From the NCBI GenBank assembly GCA_900318555.1, contig ONKX01000003.1, forward strand, positions 1 to 64,000: DNA of 64,000 nucleotides, written 5' to 3'. Shown in pieces: positions 7,936 through 15,932 of this stretch (position 1 is the stretch's first letter; the number at the start of each line of letters is the position of its first letter). The notes below the pieces were generated by a model. That model was not told the origin of the DNA. It saw nothing but the letters and a program-made list of their open reading frames with translations, and made no database searches. A program made the position numbers and the translations under genes. The stretch comes from an uncultured Prevotellaceae bacterium. GTDB taxonomy: Bacteria; Bacteroidota; Bacteroidia; Bacteroidales; Bacteroidaceae.

Positions 7936-8739
7936 ATGGGTAGTTTTTCGAAAATCACGGAACAATCTTCACGTTACAACCATCTGGAACGGATGTCGGT
8001 AGGCGAGCTGTTGCAACACATCAACGAAGAGGATCAGCGGATAGCAGAAGCCGTCCGTCAGGCTCTTCCGCAGATAGAGGCGCTGGTCACAGCTATTGAG
8101 CCGAGGATGAAGCGCGGTGGACGCTTGTTTTATGTGGGAGCAGGAACCAGCGGACGCTTAGGCGTGCTTGATGCCAGCGAACTGCCACCAACGTTTGGTG
8201 TCTCGCCCGATTGGGTGGTAGGCATCATTGCAGGTGGTGACGAGGCATTGCGCAGTGCCATTGAAAACGCGGAGGACGATAAAGAACAAGGCTGGAAAGA
8301 CCTACAGCAGTTTCTTCCCACTGCCGACGATACGGTATTGGGAATTGCGGCCTCAGGTACTACACCCTACGTGATAGGAGCTTTGAAAAAAGCCCGTAAG
8401 CAGGGACTGTTGACGGGCTGCATTACCAGCAATCCCAATAGCCCATTGGCCGCTGTCTCTGACTATCCCATTGAAACCATCGTGGGACCTGAGTTTGTGA
8501 CGGGTTCCAGTCGTATGAAGAGCGGAACGGCACAGAAGATGGTGCTTAACATGATTAGTACCTCACTGATGATTCGCATGGGCCGTGTCAAGGGCAATCG
8601 CATGGTCAAGATGAAACTGACCAACGCCAAACTCAGAGATCGTGGTACACGCATGATTCAAGAGTCGCTGGGACTGTCCTACGACGAGGCCCAACGCCGT
8701 TTACTTGATGCAGGCAGTGTTGACAAGGTGCTTAAATAG
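7936..8739 (+). CDS. murQ: N-acetylmuramic acid 6-phosphate etherase
   Basis: Cleaves the lactyl ether of MurNAc-6-phosphate to give GlcNAc-6-phosphate and D-lactate in cell-wall recycling. The 267-aa protein carries the SIS sugar-isomerase fold. The MurQ signature YVGAGTSGRLGVLDASELPP is at about 66-85, and GPEFVTGSSRMKSGTAQKM is at about 183-201. It is slightly shorter than E. coli MurQ (298 aa) but full-length for Bacteroidetes. It has its own TACCTTTG promoter. No MurNAc kinase or anhydro-sugar transporter lies nearby. Confidence 0.95.
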   Translation: MGSFSKITEQSSRYNHLERMSVGELLQHINEEDQRIAEAVRQALPQIEALVTAIEPRMKRGGRLFYVGAGTSGRLGVLDASELPPTFGVSPDWVVGIIAGGDEALRSAIENAEDDKEQGWKDLQQFLPTADDTVLGIAASGTTPYVIGALKKARKQGLLTGCITSNPNSPLAAVSDYPIETIVGPEFVTGSSRMKSGTAQKMVLNMISTSLMIRMGRVKGNRMVKMKLTNAKLRDRGTRMIQESLGLSYDEAQRRLLDAGSVDKVLK

Positions 8740-8803
8740 TCCGTTTTTCACACCTTATAATATAAAAAAACGTAAAATCTGCCGTTGTCCGAAAGATAAT
8801 GCT

Positions 8804-8811
8804 TACCTTTG
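8804..8811 (+). promoter_or_regulatory. -7 box (TACCTTTG) of the GH3-family operon
   Basis: TACCTTTGC sits 28 bp before the ATG at 8840. It is the only clear promoter before the run of six genes ending at 15810. Confidence 0.65.
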
Positions 8812-8839
8812 CACGTTGTATTAAATAAATACGAGCACG

Positions 8840-10351
8840 ATGAGCATAACAAGTATAGCAAGATATATCTTTACCTCGCGAATGCGAGAACTTGAGAAGC
8901 ATCAGACCCAGGGCGAGCAATTGCAACGGGCTGTGCTCAGCCATTTGATAGCAAGTGGTAAAGATACTGAGTACGGTCGTGAGCACGGGTTTGCCTCTAT
9001 CAATGACTACGATAGCTTTGTTCGTCTATGTCCTGTGAACAGCTATGAGGAATTGAAAGGCCAGATAGACCGTATGCGTCATGGGGAACAGGATGTCTTG
9101 TGGCCAGGGCGCGTCAAGTGGTATGCCAAGTCGAGCGGTACAACGAACGATAAGTCGAAGTTTATTCCTGTCAGTCGTGAGGGTCTGCAGAAGATTCACT
9201 ATGCTGGCGGACGCGACGTAGTGGCATTGTATTTGAGGAACAATCCCCAGTCGCGTATGTTTGACGGACGAGGTCTCATCCTTGGTGGCAGTCACGCTCC
9301 CAACTATAATCTGAAGGATTCGCTGGTGGGCGATCTCAGCGCCATTCTGATTGAGAATATCAATCCGTTGGCCAATTTGGTGCGCGTGCCTAAGAAAGAG
9401 ACCGCTCTGCTCAGTGATTTCGAACTCAAACGCGAGCGCATAGCCCGTGAGGCAATGAACAAGAACGTGACGAACATCAGTGGTGTACCTTCGTGGATGC
9501 TCTCCGTACTGAACTGTATGATGGAATTGACGGGTAAGAAGCATCTCGAAGAGGTGTGGCCTAATCTGGAGGTATTCTTTCATGGTGGAGTGGCCTTTAC
9601 GCCCTACCGTAAGCAGTACGAACAGCTCATTACGTCGCCCAAGATGCACTATATGGAGACGTATAATGCTAGCGAGGGATTCTTTGGTATTCAAGACGAC
9701 CCTGCGGACAAGTCAATGTTGCTGATGTTGGACTATGGGGTGTTTTACGAATTCGAGGAACTCGGCGGAGAAGGCGCTGAGCACGGAAAAATCGTGCCGC
9801 TGTGGGGGGTTGAGAAGGACAAGAATTACGCCATGCTCATCTCGACGTCGTGTGGATTGTGGCGTTACATGATTGGTGACACCGTACGCTTTACTTCGAT
9901 CAATCCCTATAAGTTCGTCATCTCTGGACGCACCAAGAGTTTTATCAATGCCTTTGGTGAGGAACTTATCGTCGACAACGCCGAGCAAGGCCTTGCCTAT
10001 GCCTGCGAACAGACGGGTGCCGAAGTGTTGGAATATACGGCAGCACCAGTGTTTATGGACGCTAACGCCAAATGTCGTCACCAGTGGCTCATTGAATTCT
10101 CCAAGTCGCCAAACGACTTGGCACTGTTTGCTGACTTGCTGGACAAGCGCCTGCAAGAACTGAACAGCGACTACGAGGCCAAACGCTATAAGGACATCAC
10201 CCTGCAACACTTGGAAATCGTTGAGGCTCGACAGGGACTCTTCAATGACTGGCTGAAGATGAAAGGCAAGCTGGGAGGTCAGCATAAAGTGCCTCGATTG
10301 AGCAACAGTCGTGAACATATAGATCAACTATTGACGCTGAACAAACAATGA
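8840..10351 (+). CDS. GH3 auxin-responsive-promoter family acyl-adenylating protein
   Basis: Member of the ANL-type adenylating fold that includes plant GH3/JAR1 acyl-acid amido synthetases. At 503 aa it is the normal size for bacterial members. The ATP-binding P-loop-like motif KSSGTTNDKSKFIPVS is near residue 94, the second nucleotide motif YNASEGFFG near 275, and LWRYMIGDTVRF near 338. Substrate and product are unknown for the bacterial proteins; activation of a carboxylate and transfer to an amine is the family expectation. Its stop overlaps the next start by 4 bp (ATGA), so it is translationally coupled to a lipoprotein gene. Confidence 0.9.
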   Translation: MSITSIARYIFTSRMRELEKHQTQGEQLQRAVLSHLIASGKDTEYGREHGFASINDYDSFVRLCPVNSYEELKGQIDRMRHGEQDVLWPGRVKWYAKSSGTTNDKSKFIPVSREGLQKIHYAGGRDVVALYLRNNPQSRMFDGRGLILGGSHAPNYNLKDSLVGDLSAILIENINPLANLVRVPKKETALLSDFELKRERIAREAMNKNVTNISGVPSWMLSVLNCMMELTGKKHLEEVWPNLEVFFHGGVAFTPYRKQYEQLITSPKMHYMETYNASEGFFGIQDDPADKSMLLMLDYGVFYEFEELGGEGAEHGKIVPLWGVEKDKNYAMLISTSCGLWRYMIGDTVRFTSINPYKFVISGRTKSFINAFGEELIVDNAEQGLAYACEQTGAEVLEYTAAPVFMDANAKCRHQWLIEFSKSPNDLALFADLLDKRLQELNSDYEAKRYKDITLQHLEIVEARQGLFNDWLKMKGKLGGQHKVPRLSNSREHIDQLLTLNKQ

Positions 10352-12300
10352 AGAAACTACTATATTTTTTCACTCTTAGCAGCTTGCTCTTGGCTGTTGG
10401 CTGTGCCCGAATGGGTTCGCCCGACGGTGGATGGTACGACGACGACCCTCCTCGCGTCGTTAGCGCGACACCAGCCGATCAGTCTACCAATGTGACGACA
10501 CAGAAAATTACCATCCTGTTCGACGAATTTATCAAATTGGAGGATCCGACGCAGAATGTCATTGTCTCTCCGCCACAGTTGGAGATGCCGGAAATACAGG
10601 CCAAGGGTAAGAAGATTGTGGTGGAACTGAAGGATTCGCTGAAGCCCAATACCACCTATACCATTGATTTCAGTGATGCCATCAGTGATAACAATGAAGG
10701 CAACCCCATGGGTAATTTCACCTATACTTTCTCGACAGGCGAACAGATAGACACCTTCGAGGTGGCAGGATACGTGATTGATGCCTCGAACCTCGAGCCC
10801 GTGAAAGGTATCAACGTTGGACTGTATAACAATCTGGCCGACTCGGTATTCCGTAAGGAACCCTTGATGCGCGTTTCACGTACTGATGCTTCTGGTCATT
10901 TCGTCATTAAGGGTGTTGCCCCAGGCGAATACCGCGTTTATGCCTTGCAGGATGCCGACGGTGATTTCAAATTCACGCAGAAGAGCGAGATGATAGCCTT
11001 CTCGCACCAGACCTACGAGCCCTCTGCAGGACCGGATATCCGCCAAGATACTATCTGGCGCGATACCTTGCACATCGACAATATCCTGCGGGTACCCTAT
11101 ACCCATTTCTATCCTGATAACGTCATTATGCTGGCTTTTCAGGAACTGCAAACGGACCGCTACCTGCTGAAACAGCCCGACCGTACGGATGCCGACCGCA
11201 TCAAACTCTTCTTCAGCTACGGCAACGAGCAACTGCCCATCATCAAAGGTCTGAATTTCGACGCAGATTCAGCTTTCGTCGTCGAACACAATGCGAAGAA
11301 AGACACGATTACCTATTGGCTTCGTGATACAACGCTCATCAACAAGGATACGCTGACCCTCTCGATGGAGTATCTGATAACCGATAGCGCTGGTGTTTTG
11401 GTCAGTCAGACGGACACTATTGAAGTCATTGCGAAGACGTCCTATGCTAAACGTCAGAAAGAAAAGCAGAAGGAATATGAGAGTTGGCAAAAGGATCAGG
11501 AGAAGAAAAAGAAGCACGATGAGCCTTACGACAGCATTTATCCCGTTAAGCCGCTGGAGGTGAAAATAAATGTCCCTAGATCCGTCAATCCTATCAGTAA
11601 GGTCTATATTGATACTCCGACTCCACTGGCGAAAGCCGACACCTCGGCCGTACATCTCTATTCAAAGATAGACTCCCTTTGGTATCGAGCGCCTTTTGAT
11701 ATCATACGCCTTGACTCCGTGATGGGCCACTTTGAACTGTTGGCAGAGTGGCAGCCAGGAACGGAATATAGTTTGGAGGTAGACTCAGCAGCCTTTGTGG
11801 ATATTTACGGGTTCGTCTCAGAACCCATCAAGCAAGGCCTCAAAGCCCAACCTCTCGAGGAACTCAGTTCGCTGGTGTTCCGTTTGAGTGGTGTGAGCGA
11901 CACGGGGATTGTCGTCCAGCTGTTGAATAGGGAAGACAAGTGTTTACGTCAGGTCAGGGCTGGCAACGACGGTGAGGCAGCATTCTTCTACCTCGAGGCA
12001 GGCAATTATTATGCGCGTGCCTTTGTCGACCGTAACGGCAACGATTTGTGGGATACGGGTAACTACGACGACGACCAGCAACCGGAGGACGTCTACTACT
12101 ATTCTGGTGAAATAGAGTGTAAGCCGAAATGGGACGTTACGAAACAATGGAATCTGACATCCAAGCCTCGTAACCAGCAGAAGCCGGGTGCTCTTGTCAA
12201 GCAGAAGGACACTACGGAGAAAAAACAGAAGAAGAACCGTAATGCAGAACGCGCCCGTCAGTTGGGCATAGAATATGTGAAGAAACAATTGGTAAAATAG
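10348..12300 (+). CDS. Ig-like domain lipoprotein
   Basis: Predicted envelope lipoprotein of 650 aa with the lipobox LLLAVGC (Cys19). Residues about 33-135 form a SbsA/Big_5 Ig-like domain (PRVVSATPADQSTNVTTQKI ... FTYTFSTG). Residues about 140-200 look like a carboxypeptidase-regulatory-like beta domain (VAGYVIDASNLEPVKGINVG). The rest is beta-rich, apart from a charged Lys/Glu stretch near 370-395, and the tail is very basic. Bacteroidetes have one such protein in many genomes, of unknown function. The gene overlaps the GH3-family gene and is 7 bp from the DUF3108 gene, implying a shared envelope role. Confidence 0.88.
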   Translation: MKKLLYFFTLSSLLLAVGCARMGSPDGGWYDDDPPRVVSATPADQSTNVTTQKITILFDEFIKLEDPTQNVIVSPPQLEMPEIQAKGKKIVVELKDSLKPNTTYTIDFSDAISDNNEGNPMGNFTYTFSTGEQIDTFEVAGYVIDASNLEPVKGINVGLYNNLADSVFRKEPLMRVSRTDASGHFVIKGVAPGEYRVYALQDADGDFKFTQKSEMIAFSHQTYEPSAGPDIRQDTIWRDTLHIDNILRVPYTHFYPDNVIMLAFQELQTDRYLLKQPDRTDADRIKLFFSYGNEQLPIIKGLNFDADSAFVVEHNAKKDTITYWLRDTTLINKDTLTLSMEYLITDSAGVLVSQTDTIEVIAKTSYAKRQKEKQKEYESWQKDQEKKKKHDEPYDSIYPVKPLEVKINVPRSVNPISKVYIDTPTPLAKADTSAVHLYSKIDSLWYRAPFDIIRLDSVMGHFELLAEWQPGTEYSLEVDSAAFVDIYGFVSEPIKQGLKAQPLEELSSLVFRLSGVSDTGIVVQLLNREDKCLRQVRAGNDGEAAFFYLEAGNYYARAFVDRNGNDLWDTGNYDDDQQPEDVYYYSGEIECKPKWDVTKQWNLTSKPRNQQKPGALVKQKDTTEKKQKKNRNAERARQLGIEYVKKQLVK

Positions 12301-12307
12301 ATAATAA

Positions 12308-13162
12308 ATGAAGAAGATGAATAATATGATGAAAAAGATATCGGCAACGGTGCTGGTGAAGGGTGCTTTGCTTTTCAGCCTCTTTACCTTCTCACCTTTA
12401 AGTGCCAGCGCACAATGTGGCATTGAGAATACGGCCTTTAAATCGGGTGAGTTTCTCAGCTACGACCTCTACTTCAATTGGAAGTTTGTGTGGGTCAAGG
12501 TGGGAACAGCCTCTATGTCAACAGTTCAGACCAAATACAAGGGACAGAATGCTTTCCGTAGCAGTTTGGTAACACGTGGAAACAGCCAGTTAGACAATGT
12601 GTTCATGATGCGCGACACGCTGTTGTGCTATACCGACATGGATATTTCGCCACTCTATTTCCGCAAGGGCGCACGCGAAGGTGACCGCTACTATGTAGAT
12701 GAGTTGTGGTACAGTTATCCCAATAGCAACTGCCACCTGAAGATGCACCGTATCGACGCTGACGGAGAGGTACACTGGAAAGAGGCTGAGTATAAGGACT
12801 GCATCTACGACATGATGAGCATTTTCATGCGTGCCCGCAATTTTGACGCCTCGAAACTGAAAGTGGGCGAGAATATTCCTATGCCCATCAGTGATGCCAA
12901 GAGTCTGTCCAATTCGTGGCTGAAATATACGGGCAAGACGACGCTGAAGATGAAGAACAACAACGACAAGTACCGCTGTCTCGTCTTCTCATTCATCGAG
13001 CGTGAGGACGGAAAGAACCACGAGCTCATCCGTTTCTACATCACCGATGATAAAAACCACATGCCCGTACGTCTTGATATGTTCCTGTCGTTTGGTTCTG
13101 CAAAGGCCTATCTCTCAGGATTTAAAGGACTGCGTAACCCCTTGGAATCGAAAGAAAAATGA
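12308..13162 (+). CDS. DUF3108 domain-containing exported protein
   Basis: Exported protein of up to 284 aa with a signal peptide ending near SASAQ|CGIENTAF. The mature part has the DUF3108 pattern (KSGEFLSYDLYFNWKFVWVK ... KDCIYDMMSIFMRARN), a beta-barrel-like single domain of unknown function. Four in-frame ATGs compete (12308, 12317, 12326, 12329); the last would give the most compact signal peptide (MKKISATVLVKG). The stop overlaps the next gene by 4 bp, so coupling with the nuclease-fold protein is likely. Confidence 0.88.
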   Translation: MKKMNNMMKKISATVLVKGALLFSLFTFSPLSASAQCGIENTAFKSGEFLSYDLYFNWKFVWVKVGTASMSTVQTKYKGQNAFRSSLVTRGNSQLDNVFMMRDTLLCYTDMDISPLYFRKGAREGDRYYVDELWYSYPNSNCHLKMHRIDADGEVHWKEAEYKDCIYDMMSIFMRARNFDASKLKVGENIPMPISDAKSLSNSWLKYTGKTTLKMKNNNDKYRCLVFSFIEREDGKNHELIRFYITDDKNHMPVRLDMFLSFGSAKAYLSGFKGLRNPLESKEK

Positions 13163-14004
13163 CGGAAAGAACGTTTGCCATGCGCCAGAAGATGGAGGCT
13201 TTCACCGATGCAGGCCTCTACGAACAGGATGAGCACATCGACTTCCTGCCCGAAGGTCACGTTTATCTCTATCGTGGCGAAGTCCAGCTGTTGCCCGTCA
13301 GTAGCCTTGTGGGTTATTTCTTCGAGCCTTTCGACGGACAGCGCATAGCCTTGCGCCAACAGGAGCGTTATGGTATTCCTGCAGAAGAGACACTCCGCAA
13401 GTGGAACCGTACTGGTTGTATGGCCAGTGAGGTGGGCACCTTCATGCACGAACAGACGGAGAACTATTTCAAGACAGGACAGTTTGAGACCACTTACCTG
13501 TTCTGCTACGAAGGCGAGACAGAGGAAGTCAATATCGAGCCTGAGCGCCAGCACTTCCTACGCTTTGTCAATGATTATCACATCCGTCCCTATCGTCAGG
13601 AGTGGCCCGTTTACGATGTTCCCCTGAACATCGCCGGCACTATCGACCTGATTTGCAAGGACGCTGACGGCGACTTCGTCATCTACGACTGGAAGCGTAG
13701 CCGTAAGGTGGTAGATGCCACAGGGCGTCCCATAGTCGAAGGTTTTGGTGGCAAGATGTCCCTCAACGGCATCAGCGTGCCCGATACGTCGTACTATCAC
13801 TATTGCCTCCAGCAGAACCTCTACCGATATATGCTTCAGGAGCATTACGGCATTCGCGTCAAGGCCCTGAACTTGGTGGTGCTTTGTGCTGATTACGACA
13901 ACTACAAATTGGTGCCCGTTCCCATCATGAACGACGTGATTGACCAGATTGTGAATATTTGCAAGGTGCGCGACTTGGGCCACAGCCTGTTAGATAAGAG
14001 ATAA
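13159..14004 (+). CDS. PD-(D/E)XK nuclease-fold (RecB-like) protein
   Basis: Cytoplasmic 281-aa protein with the RecB/Cas4-type nuclease motifs in order. These are His97 in GTFMHEQTENYF, Glu148 in RQEWPVY, Asp163 in AGTIDLI, Asp177-x-Lys179 in FVIYDWKRS, and the QxxxY-like helix CLQQNLYRYMLQ near 216-227. All catalytic positions look intact, so it is probably an active DNase or exonuclease-like enzyme. No helicase partner is nearby; its operon partners are envelope proteins, an ABC ATPase and an aminotransferase, so its biological target cannot be inferred. Confidence 0.85.
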   Translation: MTERTFAMRQKMEAFTDAGLYEQDEHIDFLPEGHVYLYRGEVQLLPVSSLVGYFFEPFDGQRIALRQQERYGIPAEETLRKWNRTGCMASEVGTFMHEQTENYFKTGQFETTYLFCYEGETEEVNIEPERQHFLRFVNDYHIRPYRQEWPVYDVPLNIAGTIDLICKDADGDFVIYDWKRSRKVVDATGRPIVEGFGGKMSLNGISVPDTSYYHYCLQQNLYRYMLQEHYGIRVKALNLVVLCADYDNYKLVPVPIMNDVIDQIVNICKVRDLGHSLLDKR

Positions 14005-14024
14005 AAGTTAAGAGATAATAGTTA
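13997..14024 (+). repeat. 14-bp tandem repeat before the ABC ATPase gene
   Basis: Two copies of AGAGATAAaAGTTA / AGAGATAAtAGTTA (13997-14010 and 14011-14024, one mismatch) run from the stop codon of the nuclease gene to the A of the next ATG. Confidence 0.6.
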
Positions 14025-14800
14025 TGCAGACCGTCGTATTAGAAAATCTGACCATCGGTTACGCCACCAAAGGACAAGAAAAGGTGGTGGCCAAGGGGTT
14101 GAATGCGGCCATCAACAGTGGTCAGCTGACGTGTCTGTTAGGTCAAAACGGTATAGGAAAGTCGACGCTCTTGCGCACGCTCTCTGCCTTTCAGCCCAAG
14201 CTGGGTGGAAACATTAAGCTGGAGGGTAGGGAAATCACGGAGTTTACCGACAAGGAACTGAGCCGAATCATCGGTGTGGTACTGACGGAGAAGCCTGACG
14301 TCAGGAATATGTCCGTAGAAGAACTGATTGGCTTGGGACGCTCGCCATATACGGGCTTCTGGGGCGGGCTGACGGACGAGGACCACGCGATAGTCCGCGA
14401 ATCTATCCAATTGGTGGGCATTACGTCACTGGCCCAACGGATGGTACACACGCTGAGCGACGGAGAGCGCCAGAAGGTGATGATAGCCAAGGCGCTGGCA
14501 CAACAGACGCCCATTATTTATTTGGACGAACCGACGGCCTTCCTCGATTATCCCAGCAAGGTCGAAACGATGCAATTGTTGCGTCGCCTGGCCATTCAGC
14601 AACAGAAGACCATCTTCCTCTCTACCCACGACGTGGAACTATCCCTGCAAGTAGCCGACTGCATCTGGCTGATGGAGCCCGATATGCTCAGCGTGGGAAC
14701 ACCTCGAGAACTGGCTGCACAGGGTGCCCTGAGCCGATTCATCGAGCGTGCTGATATCACATTCGACAAGGAAACACTTCAAATAAGAGTGCTATGTTAG
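14024..14800 (+). CDS. ABC transporter ATP-binding protein (FecE/BtuD type)
   Basis: Cytoplasmic ATPase subunit of 258 aa. Walker A is LLGQNGIGKST (near 38-48), the signature motif LSDGERQKVMIAKAL, Walker B PIIYLDEPTAFLDYP, and the switch histidine STHDVEL. It most resembles the ATPases of iron-siderophore and cobalamin importers. No permease or binding-protein gene is next to it, so it is an orphan subunit here. Its 3' end overlaps the CobD-like gene by 7 bp. Together with that neighbour a corrinoid-related role is plausible but unproven. Confidence 0.92.
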   Translation: MQTVVLENLTIGYATKGQEKVVAKGLNAAINSGQLTCLLGQNGIGKSTLLRTLSAFQPKLGGNIKLEGREITEFTDKELSRIIGVVLTEKPDVRNMSVEELIGLGRSPYTGFWGGLTDEDHAIVRESIQLVGITSLAQRMVHTLSDGERQKVMIAKALAQQTPIIYLDEPTAFLDYPSKVETMQLLRRLAIQQQKTIFLSTHDVELSLQVADCIWLMEPDMLSVGTPRELAAQGALSRFIERADITFDKETLQIRVLC

Positions 14801-15810
14801 AAGGTCACGGAGACGACATTTACCGCTACGACGATCTGGTGAAGATGAACTTCAGCAGCAACATCTATCAGCATGCCGATTTGACAGCGCTGAAGGAGTT
14901 TCTGAAGGAACATTTCGACCTGATAGCCAACTATCCGGAACCCCAGCCGCGTAGTCTCGAACGCCTGATAGCCTTGAAGGAAGGCATATCGCCAGAGGCC
15001 GTCCTCGTGACCAATGGTGCAACGGAGGCTATTTACATGATTGCCGCCCACTTCAAGAATAGCGCTTCTGTCATTCCCCAGCCGACGTTCAACGAGTATG
15101 CTGACGCCTGCCGCCAGTTTAACCACATCATCTCCTATGAGAATAACGACGAAATGACCGAGTTGCCACGCGACCGTGTCTATTGGATATGCAATCCCAA
15201 CAACCCGTCGGGCAACGTGCTGATGAAGGGATTCATGGACTATGTTGTGCGCCGTTCGCCACGCTATGCCTTCGTCGTTGACCAGTCGTATGAAGGCTAC
15301 ACAAAGGAACCGCTGTTGCAGGCTCGCGAGATGATAGACGTGCCCAACCTGTTGATGCTCCATTCGCTCAGTAAGACCTATGGTGTACCAGGTTTGCGAT
15401 TGGGCTACATTACTGGCCATCCCAACACCGTCCAGTTGTTGCGCCAGCACCGCCATCCCTGGGCCATGAATGCCCTGAGCATCGAAGCAGGAAAATTTCT
15501 GTTGAAGAAAGGCCAGCCAGCCGTCAGCAATCTTGAGGAATATCTGGAGGAAACCCAGCGATTCCGTTCCAATCTGCGGGAGGTCGAAGGTGTGCGCGTC
15601 TTCGAAACTAAGACGAACTATATGCTTTGCGAACTGGAAAGCGTAGCATCTGCCGACCTGAAATACCACCTTATTCACGAGCACGGAATGCTCATCCGCG
15701 ACTGTAGCAACTTCTACGGTCTCAGCAACCATTTCTTCCGCGTCTCAACTCAGCTCCCCGAAGAAAACGACGCCCTCGTCGCCGCCATCCGCGACTACTT
15801 GGAAGCGTAA
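14794..15810 (+). CDS. class I/II aminotransferase, probably threonine-phosphate decarboxylase (CobD-like)
   Basis: PLP-dependent enzyme of 338 aa. The PLP lysine is in HSLSKTYGVPGLRLGYI (near residue 194), and CNPNNPSGN near 130 binds the cofactor phosphate region. The N-terminus (EGHGDDIYRYDDLVKMNFSS) follows the HGG-x-I...DFSAN pattern of CobD, which makes aminopropanol phosphate for the cobalamin lower arm. Histidinol-phosphate aminotransferase (HisC) is the main alternative. The adjacent overlapping ABC ATPase favours the corrinoid reading. No other cob genes are in the window. Confidence 0.85.
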   Translation: MLEGHGDDIYRYDDLVKMNFSSNIYQHADLTALKEFLKEHFDLIANYPEPQPRSLERLIALKEGISPEAVLVTNGATEAIYMIAAHFKNSASVIPQPTFNEYADACRQFNHIISYENNDEMTELPRDRVYWICNPNNPSGNVLMKGFMDYVVRRSPRYAFVVDQSYEGYTKEPLLQAREMIDVPNLLMLHSLSKTYGVPGLRLGYITGHPNTVQLLRQHRHPWAMNALSIEAGKFLLKKGQPAVSNLEEYLEETQRFRSNLREVEGVRVFETKTNYMLCELESVASADLKYHLIHEHGMLIRDCSNFYGLSNHFFRVSTQLPEENDALVAAIRDYLEA

Positions 15811-15856
15811 TCCTATAGCTTTGCGTTATTTTTTGCCACAAAAAATAGCCAAAAAG

Positions 15857-15888
15857 TTTGGAAAATTCGAAAATCTTTCATATCTTTG
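15857..15888 (+). promoter_or_regulatory. promoter of the C10 protease gene
   Basis: TTTG (15857-15860) and TATCTTTG (15881-15888), 20 bp apart, form a -33/-7 pair. The leader is about 40 nt. Confidence 0.7.
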
Positions 15889-15932
15889 CAAAATAAAGTC
15901 CTAAAACAGTTAACAATCAAAACTATAGACGT

